From Deltaproteobacteria bacterium (GTDB taxonomy: Bacteria; Myxococcota_A; Polyangia; HGW-17): a DNA stretch of 64,000 nt. This document shows, one piece after another, positions 17,579 to 26,072 of the stretch; positions within the stretch are counted from its first letter, which is position 1; each line of letters opens with the position of its first letter. The stretch is from the NCBI GenBank assembly GCA_016937155.1, contig JAFGWM010000038.1, positions 62,001 through 126,000 of the forward strand, given 5' to 3'. The notes under the pieces are model-generated. The model was given only the letters and a program-made list of their open reading frames with translations. It was not told where the DNA came from and ran no database searches. Made by a program: the position numbers and the translations under genes.

Positions 17579-18163
17579 ATGATTCCATCCCGAAATCTTC
17601 TACTTTTTTTCAGTTTTTTTTTGTTTTTTCTTTCTCTGGGATCAGCAAGATTCAATGAAGGAGAACTTTTTAAAGCGTCGCTTTATTTCCTTTTCTTCAG
17701 TTCAGGATCAATTATTTTTCTGGTTACATCTGTTTTTATTGAAAAAATTAAAAAAGCAAAAAAGATTTTTTCTCTAATTCTGGCTCTGTCAACGCTACTT
17801 CTGTCAATAATTCTATTGAAATTGTTCCCGGGAATTAAACCTCCAGTGCCTGATCCATTTATAACCAGAGACCCGGTGATTTTCAACTGGCACAGCATTT
17901 TGTCAGGTTATTTTCCGTTATCAGGATATATTATAGTTTTTTTATTGAGCATCAGAGAACTTCTAATTCAGTTCACAGAAGAAACTGATATTTATTCTTT
18001 GACATCCGGACTTTCTCTGGTGATATCATTATGGGGTATTTCCAGAGCAATACCTCCGATGGAATTCACCCTCACACTAATTTCAATGTTCTTTTTGGTC
18101 GTTGGGGCTTTTTTAGTAATTTATTTAAAAAGGAAAACCGCGAAAAATCAGGATTCGGAATAG
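17579..18163 (+). CDS. Hypothetical polytopic membrane protein
   Basis: This 194-residue protein has about five or six hydrophobic helices (LLLFFSFFLFFLSLGSA, ASLYFLFFSSGSIIFLVTSVF, IFSLILALSTLLLSIILLKLF, YFPLSGYIIVFLLSI, LTSGLSLVISLWGIS, FTLTLISMFFLVVGAFLVIYL) and a short basic tail. It lies 23 nt after the amidotransferase-like gene and probably belongs to the same operon. Its end overlaps the convergent gene by 16 nt. No family is recognised. Confidence 0.6.
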   Translation: MIPSRNLLLFFSFFLFFLSLGSARFNEGELFKASLYFLFFSSGSIIFLVTSVFIEKIKKAKKIFSLILALSTLLLSIILLKLFPGIKPPVPDPFITRDPVIFNWHSILSGYFPLSGYIIVFLLSIRELLIQFTEETDIYSLTSGLSLVISLWGISRAIPPMEFTLTLISMFFLVVGAFLVIYLKRKTAKNQDSE

Positions 18164-18396
18164 TCAACAAATTCAGTCATCAGAACTTCATTGGTTATCC
18201 CGGTAGCCATCTGCTCTTTCAAAGCATCGGTGATGGTGAGAATGAACTCATTCAAATCATCATTTGTTTTTAACTTATTTGACAGCTTTGCAGCACTTGG
18301 TGAATTATCAAGCATGGAACGGAATTCTTCAAGATCCAACGCTCCATCAAAGTCAATTATCAAATTTTCAAGAAAATATTCGACTAATTTTTCCAC
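18148..18396 (-). CDS. Small acidic helical protein
   Basis: The 82-residue ORF starts at GTG with a good AGGAG six bases upstream, which supports it as a real gene despite its size. The sequence is acidic and helical. DFDGALDLEEF looks somewhat like an EF-hand loop but is shorter than the 12-residue consensus, so calcium binding is doubtful. It overlaps the convergent membrane-protein gene by 16 nt. The function is unknown. Confidence 0.55.
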   Translation of the reverse strand: MEKLVEYFLENLIIDFDGALDLEEFRSMLDNSPSAAKLSNKLKTNDDLNEFILTITDALKEQMATGITNEVLMTEFVDYSES

Positions 18397-18487
18397 GGCA
18401 CACTCCTGATTGAGTTTGAAGTTTCTGAAAAAAAAACTGTAAAAACTTTTTCCAAATTCCTTTTACCATGTAGTTTTTCAAGGTACA

Positions 18488-19891
18488 ATGAAATTTATGA
18501 GAATAGGACATATTTTAATAATCAGTTACAGTGCTTATCCCGCCCCCACAAAACAAAGCAAAATGCTGGGGAATATTATAAAAGCACTTGGCCCCAGATT
18601 TGACGCAGATGTACTCACCATAAGAGAAAGCGATATGGGGTATATTGAAAAAATCAAGAGGAATCGACTTTTGCGTGTCCCCGTAGGAGGAACAGCCGAG
18701 GAACAGATTGAAAGTTTTCAAAGGGCTGTTTCAAGACAGTTGGATAGTGATGAATACGATATAATTCATTTCAGAAGCCCATGGGCCGGTGGAATTATTG
18801 CCCAGAAACTCAAATATCTCGAATCAAAAATCCTGTATGAACCAAGTCTGGGAGTTACAGGAAACGACAATCTGCATCTCAGGGATAAATTTGAGGAATT
18901 TGAACACATTAGTCTTGAAATTTCAGACATGGTTGTAGTTTCCAGTCAGCATCAGAGTGATATTATTCGCAGTAACTACGGAATTTCCAAACCTGTTAAA
19001 ATAATTCCACCTGGAGTTGATGTGGATAGATTTGACTGGGATATTGTGACAGGCCTTCGACAGATGGATATTGTCTGGGTGGATAATTTTACAGATCCGG
19101 ATATCATAACCTGGGTGGTTGATGAACTGTCATCTCTTTGTAAAATAATGCCTGATTTTATAATGGGAATGGTTGGGAATGTTGATCATAACATTGCTCA
19201 GGATGTGGTAAAAATCATTGAGCAAAAAGGACTTTCAGAAAACATTAAATTCTTCGGACCACAGGAGGAAGATGCTATCCCTCTTTTGATAAGCAGAGGG
19301 AAACTCGGCTTTGTAAGTCCTTCGGCTGCTACATCAAGAATAGTTCCCAGATTTGACTGCATAAATATTCTTGAATATATGGCCTGTAAAACTCCTGTGA
19401 TTGCACCGGCGAATCCTTTCGTTATGGAAATAACAAGAAATGGAACTCTGGCTTCGCTTTATAATCCGCAGACTTCAGGCAGTCTCAGGGATACAATTCT
19501 TTCATCACTTGAGAAAACCGAAGAAATGGAAAAGGTATCTGATGAAGCCTACAGTATGGTGAGGAAATATTTTACCGCCAGCGAAATGAGGAGACGTCTT
19601 GTGGATAGCTATGCTGAAATTCTTCCTCCTGCCGCAGTTGAAGTAACTGATGAAGCTTTCAGTAAAGAATCTCAAAGACCTGGTACTATAAGCTGGCAGG
19701 GAAAGAAAACCAGTTCCACAGGTGCAGGAAGCAGGGTTCCTACATCACTCACAAGTGATCACAGTCCAAATGATAATGAAATCCCGCTTGAAGTGGATGA
19801 TATTGAATTTGAAGCTTCAGGAGTATTACTTGGTGTTGACTATACAGATGATTCATCAGAAACAGATCCTTTTCAACCGGCTAGGCCATAA
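18488..19891 (+). CDS. Glycosyltransferase, GT-B fold (family 4-like), with acidic C-terminal extension
   Basis: The 467 residues contain a GT4-type two-domain core. The N-terminal half has ILIISYSAYPAPTKQSKMLGNIIKALG and DIIHFRSPWAGG. The junction ISKPVKIIPPGVDVDRF is the typical linker. The C-terminal half contains FFGPQEEDAIPLLISRGKLGFVSPS and ILEYMACKTPVIAPANP, the donor-binding region. The last ~90 residues are Ser/Thr/Asp-rich and look disordered, unusual for the family. An AAGG lies close to the ATG; a second ATG at 18497 is possible. The sugar and acceptor are unknown. Confidence 0.8.
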   Translation: MKFMRIGHILIISYSAYPAPTKQSKMLGNIIKALGPRFDADVLTIRESDMGYIEKIKRNRLLRVPVGGTAEEQIESFQRAVSRQLDSDEYDIIHFRSPWAGGIIAQKLKYLESKILYEPSLGVTGNDNLHLRDKFEEFEHISLEISDMVVVSSQHQSDIIRSNYGISKPVKIIPPGVDVDRFDWDIVTGLRQMDIVWVDNFTDPDIITWVVDELSSLCKIMPDFIMGMVGNVDHNIAQDVVKIIEQKGLSENIKFFGPQEEDAIPLLISRGKLGFVSPSAATSRIVPRFDCINILEYMACKTPVIAPANPFVMEITRNGTLASLYNPQTSGSLRDTILSSLEKTEEMEKVSDEAYSMVRKYFTASEMRRRLVDSYAEILPPAAVEVTDEAFSKESQRPGTISWQGKKTSSTGAGSRVPTSLTSDHSPNDNEIPLEVDDIEFEASGVLLGVDYTDDSSETDPFQPARP

Positions 19892-19905
19892 AGTGATATA
19901 TCAAA

Positions 19906-21021
19906 ATGAAAATAATTATTTCTTTACTCCTTATAGTATTAACAGCATGCAACAACCCCAACAATTCTCAGAGTGTAGAGATATGCGACAATGATATTGA
20001 TGATGATAATAACGGATTGATTGACTGCGATGATCCCGCATGTAGCATATACACAATCTGCAGTTTAAAACAGGAAATCTGCAATAATGGTACTGATGAC
20101 GATGATGATGGATTTGTCGACTGTGATGATCAGGACTGTTACTATGATGATGAATGTTATAATCCAGGAGAAATTTGTAATAACGGAGTTGATGATGATT
20201 CCGATGGTGCTGTGGACTGTGATGATCCTGATTGCAGTTCTTTCCCATCATGCACTTATCTGAGGGAAATTTGTGATAATGGCACCGATGATGATGATGA
20301 TGGATTTGTCGACTGTGATGATCAGGACTGTCTGGACTTTGAAGACTGCATAACCGTTGAAATCTGTGACAACAATATTGATGATAATGGAAATGATCTG
20401 GTGGACTGTGATGACCCTGATTGTGATGATTTTTTAAACTGTCAAACCGAAATCTGTGACAACAATATTGATGATAATGGAAATGATCTGGTGGACTGTG
20501 ATGATCCCGATTGTGAAAATCATTCTAACTGTCTGGTGGAAATCTGTGATAATGGAATTGATGATGACAATGACAATTTTACCGACTGTTTTGATCTCGA
20601 TTGTCTAGGTGACAGTTCGTGTTCACTTTCAAATGAGGACTGTGACAACAATATTGATGATGACGGAGATAATCTTATAGACTGTGATGATTCCGACTGT
20701 TCATTTGCGCCCAGTTGCCTCCTTGGAATTGAATGTGATCCGGCAAGTGATTTCGGATGTTCAATTCTAGGCACAGGAAATGATCATTGCTATTTTGATG
20801 AAATCGAAGGTGAAGGATACTGCTACAGTGGTGAAGGCACACTTGATGTAAACGAGAGCTGTAACTCAACAGTTGAATGCGCTCCCGGCCTTATGTGTCT
20901 TGAAGGATTCATGGGCTCCAAATCTTGCAAAAAGATTTGTCATCTCAGTGGAGTCGGTGAGTGTGACGTTCTGTGCTTTGACGCTTTTTCAAATGAAACA
21001 TATGGAGTTTGTCTACCTTAA
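19906..21021 (+). CDS. Asp/Cys-repeat lipoprotein
   Basis: The protein begins MKIIISLLLIVLTACNN (LTAC lipobox), so it is probably lipid-anchored at the cell surface or outer membrane. Residues ~25-270 contain eight repeats of the type EICDNNIDDNGNDLVDCDDPDC, each with four or so cysteines and an Asp-rich loop likely to bind calcium, a repeat common in Myxococcota-like surface proteins. The last ~95 residues are a separate Cys-rich domain that matches the C-terminus of the lipoprotein at 55464. It lies 14 nt after the glycosyltransferase gene. No enzymatic domain is visible; adhesion or a structural role is a guess. Confidence 0.8.
   Translation: MKIIISLLLIVLTACNNPNNSQSVEICDNDIDDDNNGLIDCDDPACSIYTICSLKQEICNNGTDDDDDGFVDCDDQDCYYDDECYNPGEICNNGVDDDSDGAVDCDDPDCSSFPSCTYLREICDNGTDDDDDGFVDCDDQDCLDFEDCITVEICDNNIDDNGNDLVDCDDPDCDDFLNCQTEICDNNIDDNGNDLVDCDDPDCENHSNCLVEICDNGIDDDNDNFTDCFDLDCLGDSSCSLSNEDCDNNIDDDGDNLIDCDDSDCSFAPSCLLGIECDPASDFGCSILGTGNDHCYFDEIEGEGYCYSGEGTLDVNESCNSTVECAPGLMCLEGFMGSKSCKKICHLSGVGECDVLCFDAFSNETYGVCLP
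19978..20718 (+). repeat. Eight degenerate ~31-residue Asp/Cys repeats
   Basis: Eight in-frame units of ~90-96 bp each encode E-I/D-C-(D/N)-N-x-I/T-D-D-x-x-x-x-x-x-D-C-x-D-x-D/A-C plus a short variable spacer. Units 5 and 6 are almost identical at the DNA level (gaaatctgtgacaacaatat), which suggests recent duplication, while the others have diverged. Confidence 0.85.
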
Positions 21022-21029
21022 ATTAATAA

Positions 21030-21734
21030 TCAGTGGGGCACAAAACTCAGAGTAGCTTTTCCATCTTTAATCGAAATTTTTATCTCCACAGACTCACATT
21101 TATGAGCTTTTTTAACAATAGGAATCTTCTGAACAAGCGTTGCCTGAAATCGTTCAGGAGTGATACCTTCAAGTGACTCTCCTGTTCTAAGCCTTGCTCT
21201 GACAAACGCTTCATAAGCCACACGGATGTAGGGATCTATCCCCTGAGATGGTGTACCGTTGTCATCAGCTACTTTTCTTAATGTAGTTTCAGCAACACCT
21301 TCATAAGTATTATTCTGGCTGGAATTTTCTTCACGCAATCTGGCTAAAGTGGCCATAGCAGCTTCCAGTTCTCCTTTTGTTCTTACATTATCAAGAACAT
21401 CGGGAGAAAGTCCCTCACTTGCAACCTGCCTTTTCAACCTTTTCAACTGCCTGTGATATATCCCCTCTTCAATTTCCCTCAAAACCCTGTTCCAATACTG
21501 CTCATAGGTTTTCATCTTTGTATCAACTTTATTGAGCATAAATTTCTGAGCTGTATTAGTTGGTGGATTATCCCTCATCTGTCGAAGTTCATTTTTTACA
21601 GCTTTTCTGAGGGTAACAGGTTCAAATTTTTCCAGACCCATAAAATACTGCTCATATAAAGCCCTGAGTTTATCAATGGTCTGATCCAGAAGTACTATTC
21701 TAGTCTGAAAATTTTTATTGTCCGCCAGACTCAT
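21030..21734 (-). CDS. Conserved hypothetical protein, MXAN_5187 C-terminal-like
   Basis: The 234 residues are mostly charged helix at the N-terminus (TRIVLLDQTIDKLRALYEQYFMGLEKFEP). They end in a compact domain with PYIRVAYEAFVRARLRTGESLEGITPERFQATLVQKIPIVKKAHKCESVEIKISIKDGKATLSFVP. The pattern matches my memory of the MXAN_5187 C-terminal domain, of unknown function, from Myxococcota. It is soluble with no signal peptide. It overlaps the 3' end of pgsA by 20 nt, so it is translated from the same mRNA. Confidence 0.65.
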   Translation of the reverse strand: MSLADNKNFQTRIVLLDQTIDKLRALYEQYFMGLEKFEPVTLRKAVKNELRQMRDNPPTNTAQKFMLNKVDTKMKTYEQYWNRVLREIEEGIYHRQLKRLKRQVASEGLSPDVLDNVRTKGELEAAMATLARLREENSSQNNTYEGVAETTLRKVADDNGTPSQGIDPYIRVAYEAFVRARLRTGESLEGITPERFQATLVQKIPIVKKAHKCESVEIKISIKDGKATLSFVPH

Positions 21735-22539
21735 TGTTCACTCTTTCCTTGATTTTTCCCATCTCAAGTTCAACTTCATGCTCTTCACATACTGGAAGAT
21801 GTGGATCACTTGCCAGTTCTCTGGGAAGACCGGCATCAATCACAGCCTTTTCAATAATTTTTTGTCTGTTCCTGTTTTTCTTCTCAACTGCTTCAAGGAA
21901 AAGTGCAAAATATTCCACAGCAGAAAAAAGAGAAAGCACAAGACTGAGATATAAAATATAAAGCCCCATCCGATGAAAATCCAGAATTATATCAGTTCCA
22001 ATAAGGAAATACGGATAATGAACCATAAGAAAAGTTATTCCGGCAAACTGAAAAGCTGTCTTGCTTTTCCCACTTCTGGATGCACTGATAACCACACCCT
22101 CCCCCATTGCAATTGTTCTAAGCCCTGTAATTGCAAATTCCCGAAATAACATTAATATTAAAAGCCAGGCTGGCACACGGTGGGCAATAACAAGATAAAC
22201 CACAATACTCAAAGTGGTCAGTTTGTCAGCTAAAGGATCGAGAAACTGACCTAGTAATGTAACTTTATTAAGTTTTCTGGCAAGATAACCATCTATACCA
22301 TCACTGATTCCTGCAACAACAAAAAGTACACCTGCAATATAACCGGCAACAACACCTGACTGTCTCATAAAATAAAGGATTACAGGAATTAATGCCAGTC
22401 TGGAAACAGTAAAAAGATTCGGAATATTTGTGATTTCATCACCAATACTTTTTATTTTAAAATCCTTAAGTTTCTTCCTTTTAGTGAACCTTAAGCGGAG
22501 AATATTTCTTGTTTCCTGTGGATTGATTTTTGTAGTCAT
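21715..22539 (-). CDS. pgsA: CDP-diacylglycerol--glycerol-3-phosphate 3-phosphatidyltransferase
   Basis: PgsA makes phosphatidylglycerolphosphate, the committed step to phosphatidylglycerol and cardiolipin, in the inner membrane. The CDP-alcohol phosphotransferase motif is intact: SDGIDGYLARKLNKVTLLGQFLDPLADKL. Several hydrophobic helices follow. The N-terminal ~30 residues before IPNLFTVSRLALIPVILYFM and the ~60-residue charged C-terminal tail are longer than in E. coli PgsA. The start at 22539 has AGG upstream; the longer track ORF reads into the neighbouring gene and is unlikely. It sits 2 nt behind the AIM24-like gene. Confidence 0.9.
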   Translation of the reverse strand: MTTKINPQETRNILRLRFTKRKKLKDFKIKSIGDEITNIPNLFTVSRLALIPVILYFMRQSGVVAGYIAGVLFVVAGISDGIDGYLARKLNKVTLLGQFLDPLADKLTTLSIVVYLVIAHRVPAWLLILMLFREFAITGLRTIAMGEGVVISASRSGKSKTAFQFAGITFLMVHYPYFLIGTDIILDFHRMGLYILYLSLVLSLFSAVEYFALFLEAVEKKNRNRQKIIEKAVIDAGLPRELASDPHLPVCEEHEVELEMGKIKERVNNESGGQ

Positions 22540-22541
22540 TT

Positions 22542-23774
22542 TTACCTGGTCAGAAGAATATGGCCTTTTCCGGCAGCATGAATTGTACCCGTTGTCTGGT
22601 ACTGAGCCACAACATATCCATCCCATCCCACCAATCTGTCAATTGGGGCAAGTATCAGTTCCTCATCCGGCATTTCAACACTGTAAAGAGGTCCCTTCAA
22701 TTGTACAAAGACTTTTCCTCTGCCCCTGAAACTGATCATTGCAAGTTTTTGATCCTCCCCCCGCAGCCAACCATTTTCCCATTTAAGATTTCCCTGAAAA
22801 CTTACAATAAGTTCTTCCCTAATATAAAGTGGGGTATTATCAATATCAAAACCGAAAAACCTGCAATCAGGCAAAGGCTGAAGAATTACACTACCCCTGC
22901 CTCTGCATTCAAGAAGACGACCAAGAACCGAATCAGACACAGGGTTTTGAGTAACCTGCCCACGATATCTTTGCGTTGCAAGACTAAAATTAAAATCCAT
23001 AAACCAACACAGAAGATTATTTTCTCTAAGATACCAGGTGGATTCCAGAGGAAGTTTCAAAAATGATGGAGAAAAAGCAAAACTACCATATGTATTCATA
23101 TTTATCTCAAATACATCAGGTTGCTGCTGCCTTTCAGGAGGCTCAGGAAAAAACTCGGTCTGATGAACCGTCTGAGATGAAGTATCAGAAACAGGCCAGT
23201 CAAAACCGCTCTCCATATGTCTCACGAGAACATCACCATCAGGAGTGTTCAAAAAAAACTCCCTCTCCTGATTATTCCCGGTATCAAACTTGACGGATTC
23301 AGAATCACTGACAGAACTTTCTCTGGCGTAATCCTTCACTTTATTAAAAAGTTCTACAAGATCAGGTTCGAGATCATCCTCAGATATGTCTGTGGACTGC
23401 ATAATTCCCAGCTCCTGACCTAAAAGAGCTTTAAATGTACTCCATTTTTCATCCTGGGGTTCAAGACCACTGGCTTGAGCGATCTCTTCAAACCCGATAT
23501 TAAGTTCCCCCATATGGAGATACTCACATCCCTGCATGAAATGCAGTGCCGGTTCATCAGGAAATTCCCTAAGCAACTGGGCATATACTGCGCTGGCTCC
23601 TGCATGATCCGACTGAGCGTTAAGATTATTTGCCAGAAGGGTCAGTGCTCTGGGTTCTCCAGGCTTCCTTGCCAGAGCCTTATCAATCTTTGCTCTGGAT
23701 CGGGCAAGATCCCCCTGAAACAGTAAATCAGTTGCTTCCAATAACAATTTATCAAACGTGACATCCATCGACAT
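22542..23774 (-). CDS. AIM24-family protein with N-terminal TPR
   Basis: The first ~135 residues look like TPR helices (ARKPGEPRALTLLANNLNAQSDHAGASAVYAQLLREFPDEPALHFMQG). After an acidic linker, residues ~230-410 are a beta-rich AIM24/DUF124-like domain (GSVILQPLPDCRFFGFDIDNTPLYIREELIVSFQGNLKWENGWL, FVQLKGPLYSVEMPDEELILAPIDRLVGWDGYVVAQY). No signal peptide is present. AIM24-like proteins have no agreed bacterial function. It heads the pgsA operon (2-nt gap). The Shine-Dalgarno is weak, so the exact start is uncertain. Confidence 0.75.
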   Translation of the reverse strand: MSMDVTFDKLLLEATDLLFQGDLARSRAKIDKALARKPGEPRALTLLANNLNAQSDHAGASAVYAQLLREFPDEPALHFMQGCEYLHMGELNIGFEEIAQASGLEPQDEKWSTFKALLGQELGIMQSTDISEDDLEPDLVELFNKVKDYARESSVSDSESVKFDTGNNQEREFFLNTPDGDVLVRHMESGFDWPVSDTSSQTVHQTEFFPEPPERQQQPDVFEINMNTYGSFAFSPSFLKLPLESTWYLRENNLLCWFMDFNFSLATQRYRGQVTQNPVSDSVLGRLLECRGRGSVILQPLPDCRFFGFDIDNTPLYIREELIVSFQGNLKWENGWLRGEDQKLAMISFRGRGKVFVQLKGPLYSVEMPDEELILAPIDRLVGWDGYVVAQYQTTGTIHAAGKGHILLTR

Positions 23775-23852
23775 GAGTGTTATTGTACACCAAAAGGGTA
23801 TTCAATTAACCCTTTTTCTGTTCATTATGAATAAATATTCAGGATTAAATCT

Positions 23853-24275
23853 ATGTATTTGTTAATTTTGCATTTATTAGTAAATTCTCAGTTTTCCATT
23901 GATCCCCTTGGACAAATGGTCGCTCAAAATTTTATGGATCAACTGGCTAATAAAGATCACAAAAAAGCTGCGCTGTTATGCAACACAACTGTTAACTTTG
24001 ACGGTCAGATTATCAGTGGGCAACAAAATATCGAAAAACACTTTGAAACTGTTTTTAAAGCACACAAGGCTCCGATTGTTTTTAAAAAATTTATTTTTCT
24101 AAAAGGTGATGAAATATTAAAAAAACTGGGAAAACTACCTGAACGGCTGGGGACAATCGATTTCGGCAAAACAATACTTATTTTAGGTAGAAGAAAAACC
24201 GGTGGTATTGCTGTCTTTTTACAGGAAGAAAACAATATTTCCGGCAGATACCGGGTAATTGCAATTACCGACTGA
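23853..24275 (+). CDS. Small exported SnoaL/NTF2-like protein (tentative)
   Basis: The 140 residues begin with a short hydrophobic stretch (MYLLILHLLVNSQFSI) that may be a signal peptide. The sequence QNFMDQLANKDHKKAALLCNTTVNFDGQIISGQQNIEKHFETVF resembles the opening helix-strand pattern of NTF2/SnoaL-like folds (a cavity protein, often with no enzymatic role). It lies 8 nt before the Crp/Fnr regulator gene and is probably cotranscribed with it. The fold assignment is a guess from pattern. Confidence 0.5.
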   Translation: MYLLILHLLVNSQFSIDPLGQMVAQNFMDQLANKDHKKAALLCNTTVNFDGQIISGQQNIEKHFETVFKAHKAPIVFKKFIFLKGDEILKKLGKLPERLGTIDFGKTILILGRRKTGGIAVFLQEENNISGRYRVIAITD

Positions 24276-24283
24276 GGCGGAAG

Positions 24284-24961
24284 ATGAGAAAATCAACTTT
24301 ATGCAGTTTTTATAATTCTATATTTTCCAGTGAGGCAACCTCCGAAAAACTTTGTGAAATAACAAAAATAAAAAAATTCGCAAAAGGAGATGTTATATAT
24401 ATCCCTGGTGATATTGCCGGTGATATATATTTTGTTGTAAAAGGCATCATTTCCCTTCTGAGAGTAACCCCAAATGGAAGGGGAGTTTTTCTGGATTTCA
24501 TTGATCAGAACAGGTTTTTTGGGGATGAAGTTCTTTTACCGGAAAATAACGGCCGTATGGAACTTGCCGAAGTCAAAAAAGATGTTCAGTTGGCGGTTAT
24601 AAATGCTGATGATTTTAAGAATTTAAGCTATAGAGATCCTGTAGTTTCAAAGTTTCTCATTGAACAGATTACTCTTCAAAGCAGACAACTGACTGATCGT
24701 CTTGAAATACTTTTACACCGGGAAGTAAAGGTAAGACTTGCAGCTTTGCTTATGGAGCTTTCAAAAACTCACGGAACTATCGGTAAAAAGGGAGTTGTTC
24801 TTAATTTAAACATACCTCACCATGAACTTGCCCGATTCATTGGTGCAACAAGAGAAACGGTCAGTGCAACAATTTCCAGTCTTAAAAATGAGGGGACACT
24901 GTCATCAAATGGTCGCAAACTCATCATCACTGATATGGATGCTCTGGAATGCCTTATTTGA
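24284..24961 (+). CDS. Crp/Fnr-family transcription regulator
   Basis: The 225 residues have an N-terminal cyclic-nucleotide-binding fold (FAKGDVIYIPGDIAGDIYFVVKGIISLLRVTPNG, ~33-115), a long dimer helix (LIEQITLQSRQLTDRLEILLHREVKVRLAALLMEL) and a C-terminal winged helix-turn-helix with the recognition region LNIPHHELARFIGATRETVSATISSLKNEG. The Fnr-type N-terminal cysteine cluster is absent (only scattered Cys), and the canonical cAMP-binding R-S-A of Crp is not visible, so the ligand is unknown. A GldFG-like ABC operon starts 154 nt downstream, behind a 12-bp palindrome. Confidence 0.88.
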   Translation: MRKSTLCSFYNSIFSSEATSEKLCEITKIKKFAKGDVIYIPGDIAGDIYFVVKGIISLLRVTPNGRGVFLDFIDQNRFFGDEVLLPENNGRMELAEVKKDVQLAVINADDFKNLSYRDPVVSKFLIEQITLQSRQLTDRLEILLHREVKVRLAALLMELSKTHGTIGKKGVVLNLNIPHHELARFIGATRETVSATISSLKNEGTLSSNGRKLIITDMDALECLI

Positions 24962-25052
24962 AAATATTTAGTTCCCGACCTTGATTTTCAATACATAATA
25001 ATTATGAATTATATCCCCACTCATAGGGAATAAAATGATTTTTTATGAGGTT

Positions 25053-25064
25053 TGGAATATTCCA
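25053..25064. promoter_or_regulatory. 12-bp perfect palindrome upstream of the ABC operon
   Basis: TGGAATATTCCA is a perfect 12-bp palindrome 51 nt before the GTG start of the ABC ATPase gene and after the Crp/Fnr gene. Its position fits an operator, possibly for the adjacent regulator. The arms do not match the Crp (TGTGA) or Fnr (TTGAT) consensus. Confidence 0.3.
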
Positions 25065-25115
25065 GCAAAAACGGTTTTGAATTATTTTCCATTTTGAAAC
25101 CACAGGAGATTCAAA

Positions 25116-26072
25116 GTGATAAAAGTTGAAAATGTTTCCAAGTTTTATGGTTCTTTCAAAGCTTTAAACAATATAAGCTTTGAAATCAATTCCGGTGAAG
25201 TGGTCGGTTTTCTCGGTCCCAATGGAGCAGGAAAAACCACAACACTGAAAATACTAACCTGCAATTCACTCCCTCACAGCGGCAGTATTTCTGTTGGAGG
25301 ACATGATGTTCTCACAAGTGAGCGACTGGTACAAAAAGCAATAGGATATCTACCTGAAAGTGCTCCTGTTTACAAAGAGATGCTTGTAAGAGAATATCTG
25401 ACATTCATGGGGCAGGTAAGAGGTCTGAAGGGTAAAAAACTCAGGGAAGCAGTTGATAAAGTCTCCATGGAAACTGGTATCACCGAAAAAATGTCTTCTC
25501 CGGTTGCTCATCTTAGTAAAGGTTACAGACAAAGAGTTGGACTTGCTCAGGCTCTGATTCACACACCGGAGGTATTAATTCTTGACGAACCTTATACCGG
25601 TCTTGATCCAATACAGATCATTGAAATAAGAAATCTGATTAAAAACTATGGGAAAAAACATACTGTTATTCTCTCATCTCACATCCTTCAGGAAGTGGAA
25701 GCCACATGCTCCAGAGTCCTTATTATCAATAATGGGGAAATTGTAGCCGATTCCCCAACGGAGAAATTACTAAGTAAAAATACCGTGATGTCAGGAATTA
25801 TTGGTCCTGATCCTGAAATAAGAAAAGCATTTTCAGAAATAAAAGCAGTAAATTATCTTGGTGATGAAGTTGTATCTGAAAATGAAAAATCCATTCTGAA
25901 AATACGATTGAGTTCAGACACTATTTCAAAGGATGAGTTAAGTGAGCTTGTTTTCAACACCTGTACGAAAAATTCCTGGAAAATGATTTCTCTTGGTGAG
26001 GGCAGAATAACTTTTGAAGATTTGTTTATTTCACTCACTGGAAAATCACAGAAAAAGGGGGCTTCCAAATGA
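25116..26072 (+). CDS. ABC transporter ATP-binding protein, GldA-like
   Basis: The 318 residues contain Walker A (GPNGAGKTTT, ~36-45), the signature LSKGYRQR (~132), Walker B with the catalytic Glu (VLILDEPYTGLDP, ~154) and the switch His (SSHILQEVE). A C-terminal extension of ~90 residues resembles the DUF4162-like tail of GldA/CcmA-type ATPases. The start is GTG with AGGAG upstream. It is the first gene of a four-gene operon and overlaps the permease gene by 4 nt. In Bacteroidetes the GldA-GldFG complex is needed for gliding; in other phyla the cargo is unknown. Confidence 0.9.
   Translation: MIKVENVSKFYGSFKALNNISFEINSGEVVGFLGPNGAGKTTTLKILTCNSLPHSGSISVGGHDVLTSERLVQKAIGYLPESAPVYKEMLVREYLTFMGQVRGLKGKKLREAVDKVSMETGITEKMSSPVAHLSKGYRQRVGLAQALIHTPEVLILDEPYTGLDPIQIIEIRNLIKNYGKKHTVILSSHILQEVEATCSRVLIINNGEIVADSPTEKLLSKNTVMSGIIGPDPEIRKAFSEIKAVNYLGDEVVSENEKSILKIRLSSDTISKDELSELVFNTCTKNSWKMISLGEGRITFEDLFISLTGKSQKKGASK

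Noticed and set aside
18148-18396. EF-hand in the 82-residue protein (DFDGALDLEEF)
   Set aside because: The loop is shorter than the 12-residue EF-hand and lacks the third Asp position.
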